A stretch of 15,163 bases of DNA from Acidobacteriota bacterium (GTDB taxonomy: Bacteria; Acidobacteriota; Terriglobia; UBA7540), in contig PMYF01000185.1 of the NCBI GenBank assembly GCA_003171295.1, positions 2,456-17,618 of the forward strand. The letters are read 5' to 3'. Position numbers and translations under genes: made by a program. This document shows positions 14,724 through 15,163 of this stretch, in pieces. Each line of letters opens with the position of its first letter. The stretch's first letter is position 1. A model generated the notes under the pieces. That model saw nothing but the letters and a program-made list of their open reading frames with translations. It had not been told where the DNA came from and did not search any database.

Positions 14724-15163
14724 CGCACGCCTCTCTTCACAGTGGCGTTTGCGTCCTCCGCCCGGCTGAACGCTTTCCAGTGGAATTCCAGTGAGTAAGG
14801 CAAGTACTGGCCGAGGTAGCTCCAACCGTGGTTACCCGGCCGCAGAACGAAGTTATGCGGGAAACCTTTGGCCGTGAGGATTTGATCCAGCAGTTTGGCA
14901 CCTTCTTCAAAACCGTATCGGTCCTGATCGCCGCAGTCAAAATAGAGTTTCAATTGGGAGAAACGCTCCGGATGTTCGGCCAGCGTGAGCGGGTTGTTCG
15001 CGTCAAAGTAAGCTTCGTTGAGTGGCGCTCCGAAGGATTCTTGCAGCACGCGTGCATAAAATCCCCAACGGCCCTCGGTGGGGAGGGGGTTGGGGAATTT
15101 TGCGATCAGCGCCGCGCTGTGGGCGCTGGCAGAGCCGAAAGTGTCCGGATGCTCCATGGCCAG
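14720..15163 (-). CDS. Esterase-family alpha/beta hydrolase, N-terminus beyond the window
   Basis: The C-terminal 147 residues of a putative esterase (PF00756 type, related to esterase D / S-formylglutathione hydrolase and mycolyl-transferase folds). The frame is open to the window edge, starting just after the expected nucleophile-elbow region with LAMEHPDTFGSASAHS, a typical helix after the GGxGA serine motif. The catalytic Asp is probably in FDCGDQDRYGFEEG and the catalytic His in GNHGWSYLGQYL near the end. The active-site Ser lies outside the window, as does any signal peptide. The stop overlaps the start of the TlpA-like gene by ATGA. The substrate is unknown. Confidence 0.8.
   Translation of the reverse strand: MAMEHPDTFGSASAHSAALIAKFPNPLPTEGRWGFYARVLQESFGAPLNEAYFDANNPLTLAEHPERFSQLKLYFDCGDQDRYGFEEGAKLLDQILTAKGFPHNFVLRPGNHGWSYLGQYLPYSLEFHWKAFSRAEDANATVKRGVR

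Noticed and set aside
14724..14825. 34-residue N-terminal extension of the TlpA-like protein
   Set aside because: It would bury the signal peptide and overlap the esterase by over 100 bp, whereas the ATG at 14723 has a good ribosome-binding site and an ATGA overlap.

Overview
The window reads as chromosomal DNA from a high-GC, diderm (Gram-negative) bacterium. My best guess is Acidobacteriota. The outer membrane is shown directly by an Omp85-family beta-barrel gene and a TamB gene. The phylum call rests on the overall gene mix (DUF2911, a TlpA-type thioredoxin protein with an unusual front half, PIG-L deacetylase, Tat-exported GH35) and on an intergenic repeat beginning CTGTCATCCTGAGC, which I associate from memory with that phylum. 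It is an inference and could not be tested here.

Layout. Plus strand, 1-936: the 3' three-quarters of acetate kinase (ackA), cut by the window edge. 937-1309: an intergenic gap with a hairpin-rich dispersed repeat (1081-1213) and a perfect 9-bp inverted repeat (1237-1259) lying just upstream of the next gene. 1310-3586: a Tat-exported GH35 beta-galactosidase-like enzyme. 3621-3710 (minus): tRNA-Ser(GGA), with a good extended -10 promoter at 3784-3792. 3835-4384: a roughly 550-bp element bounded by about 39-bp imperfect terminal inverted repeats. Its core is a palindrome made of palindromes (4054-4270). It has no coding capacity of its own.

The rest of the window is on the minus strand, read from right to left. 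A first run starts at the right edge: partial esterase (15163-14720), secreted TlpA-like thioredoxin protein (14723-13812, ATGA overlap with the esterase), DUF2911 protein (13750-13232) and PIG-L deacetylase (13177-12398). After a 231-bp gap with small hairpins and a weak promoter candidate comes a compact envelope-biogenesis operon. It holds an Omp85 protein with what look like seven POTRA domains (12166-9140), a small SurA-N-like periplasmic chaperone without a PPIase domain (9134-8490), and TamB (8473-4493). The three genes are separated by only 5 and 16 bp, so they probably act in one pathway: chaperoning outer-membrane proteins across the periplasm, inserting them, and bridging inner and outer membranes.

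The points most worth a second look are the seven-POTRA Omp85 paired with a PPIase-less SurA and TamB, the nested palindromic element between tamB and tRNA-Ser, the uncertain start of the SurA-like gene, and the inverted repeat before the GH35 gene. I see no phage, plasmid, CRISPR or rRNA features.
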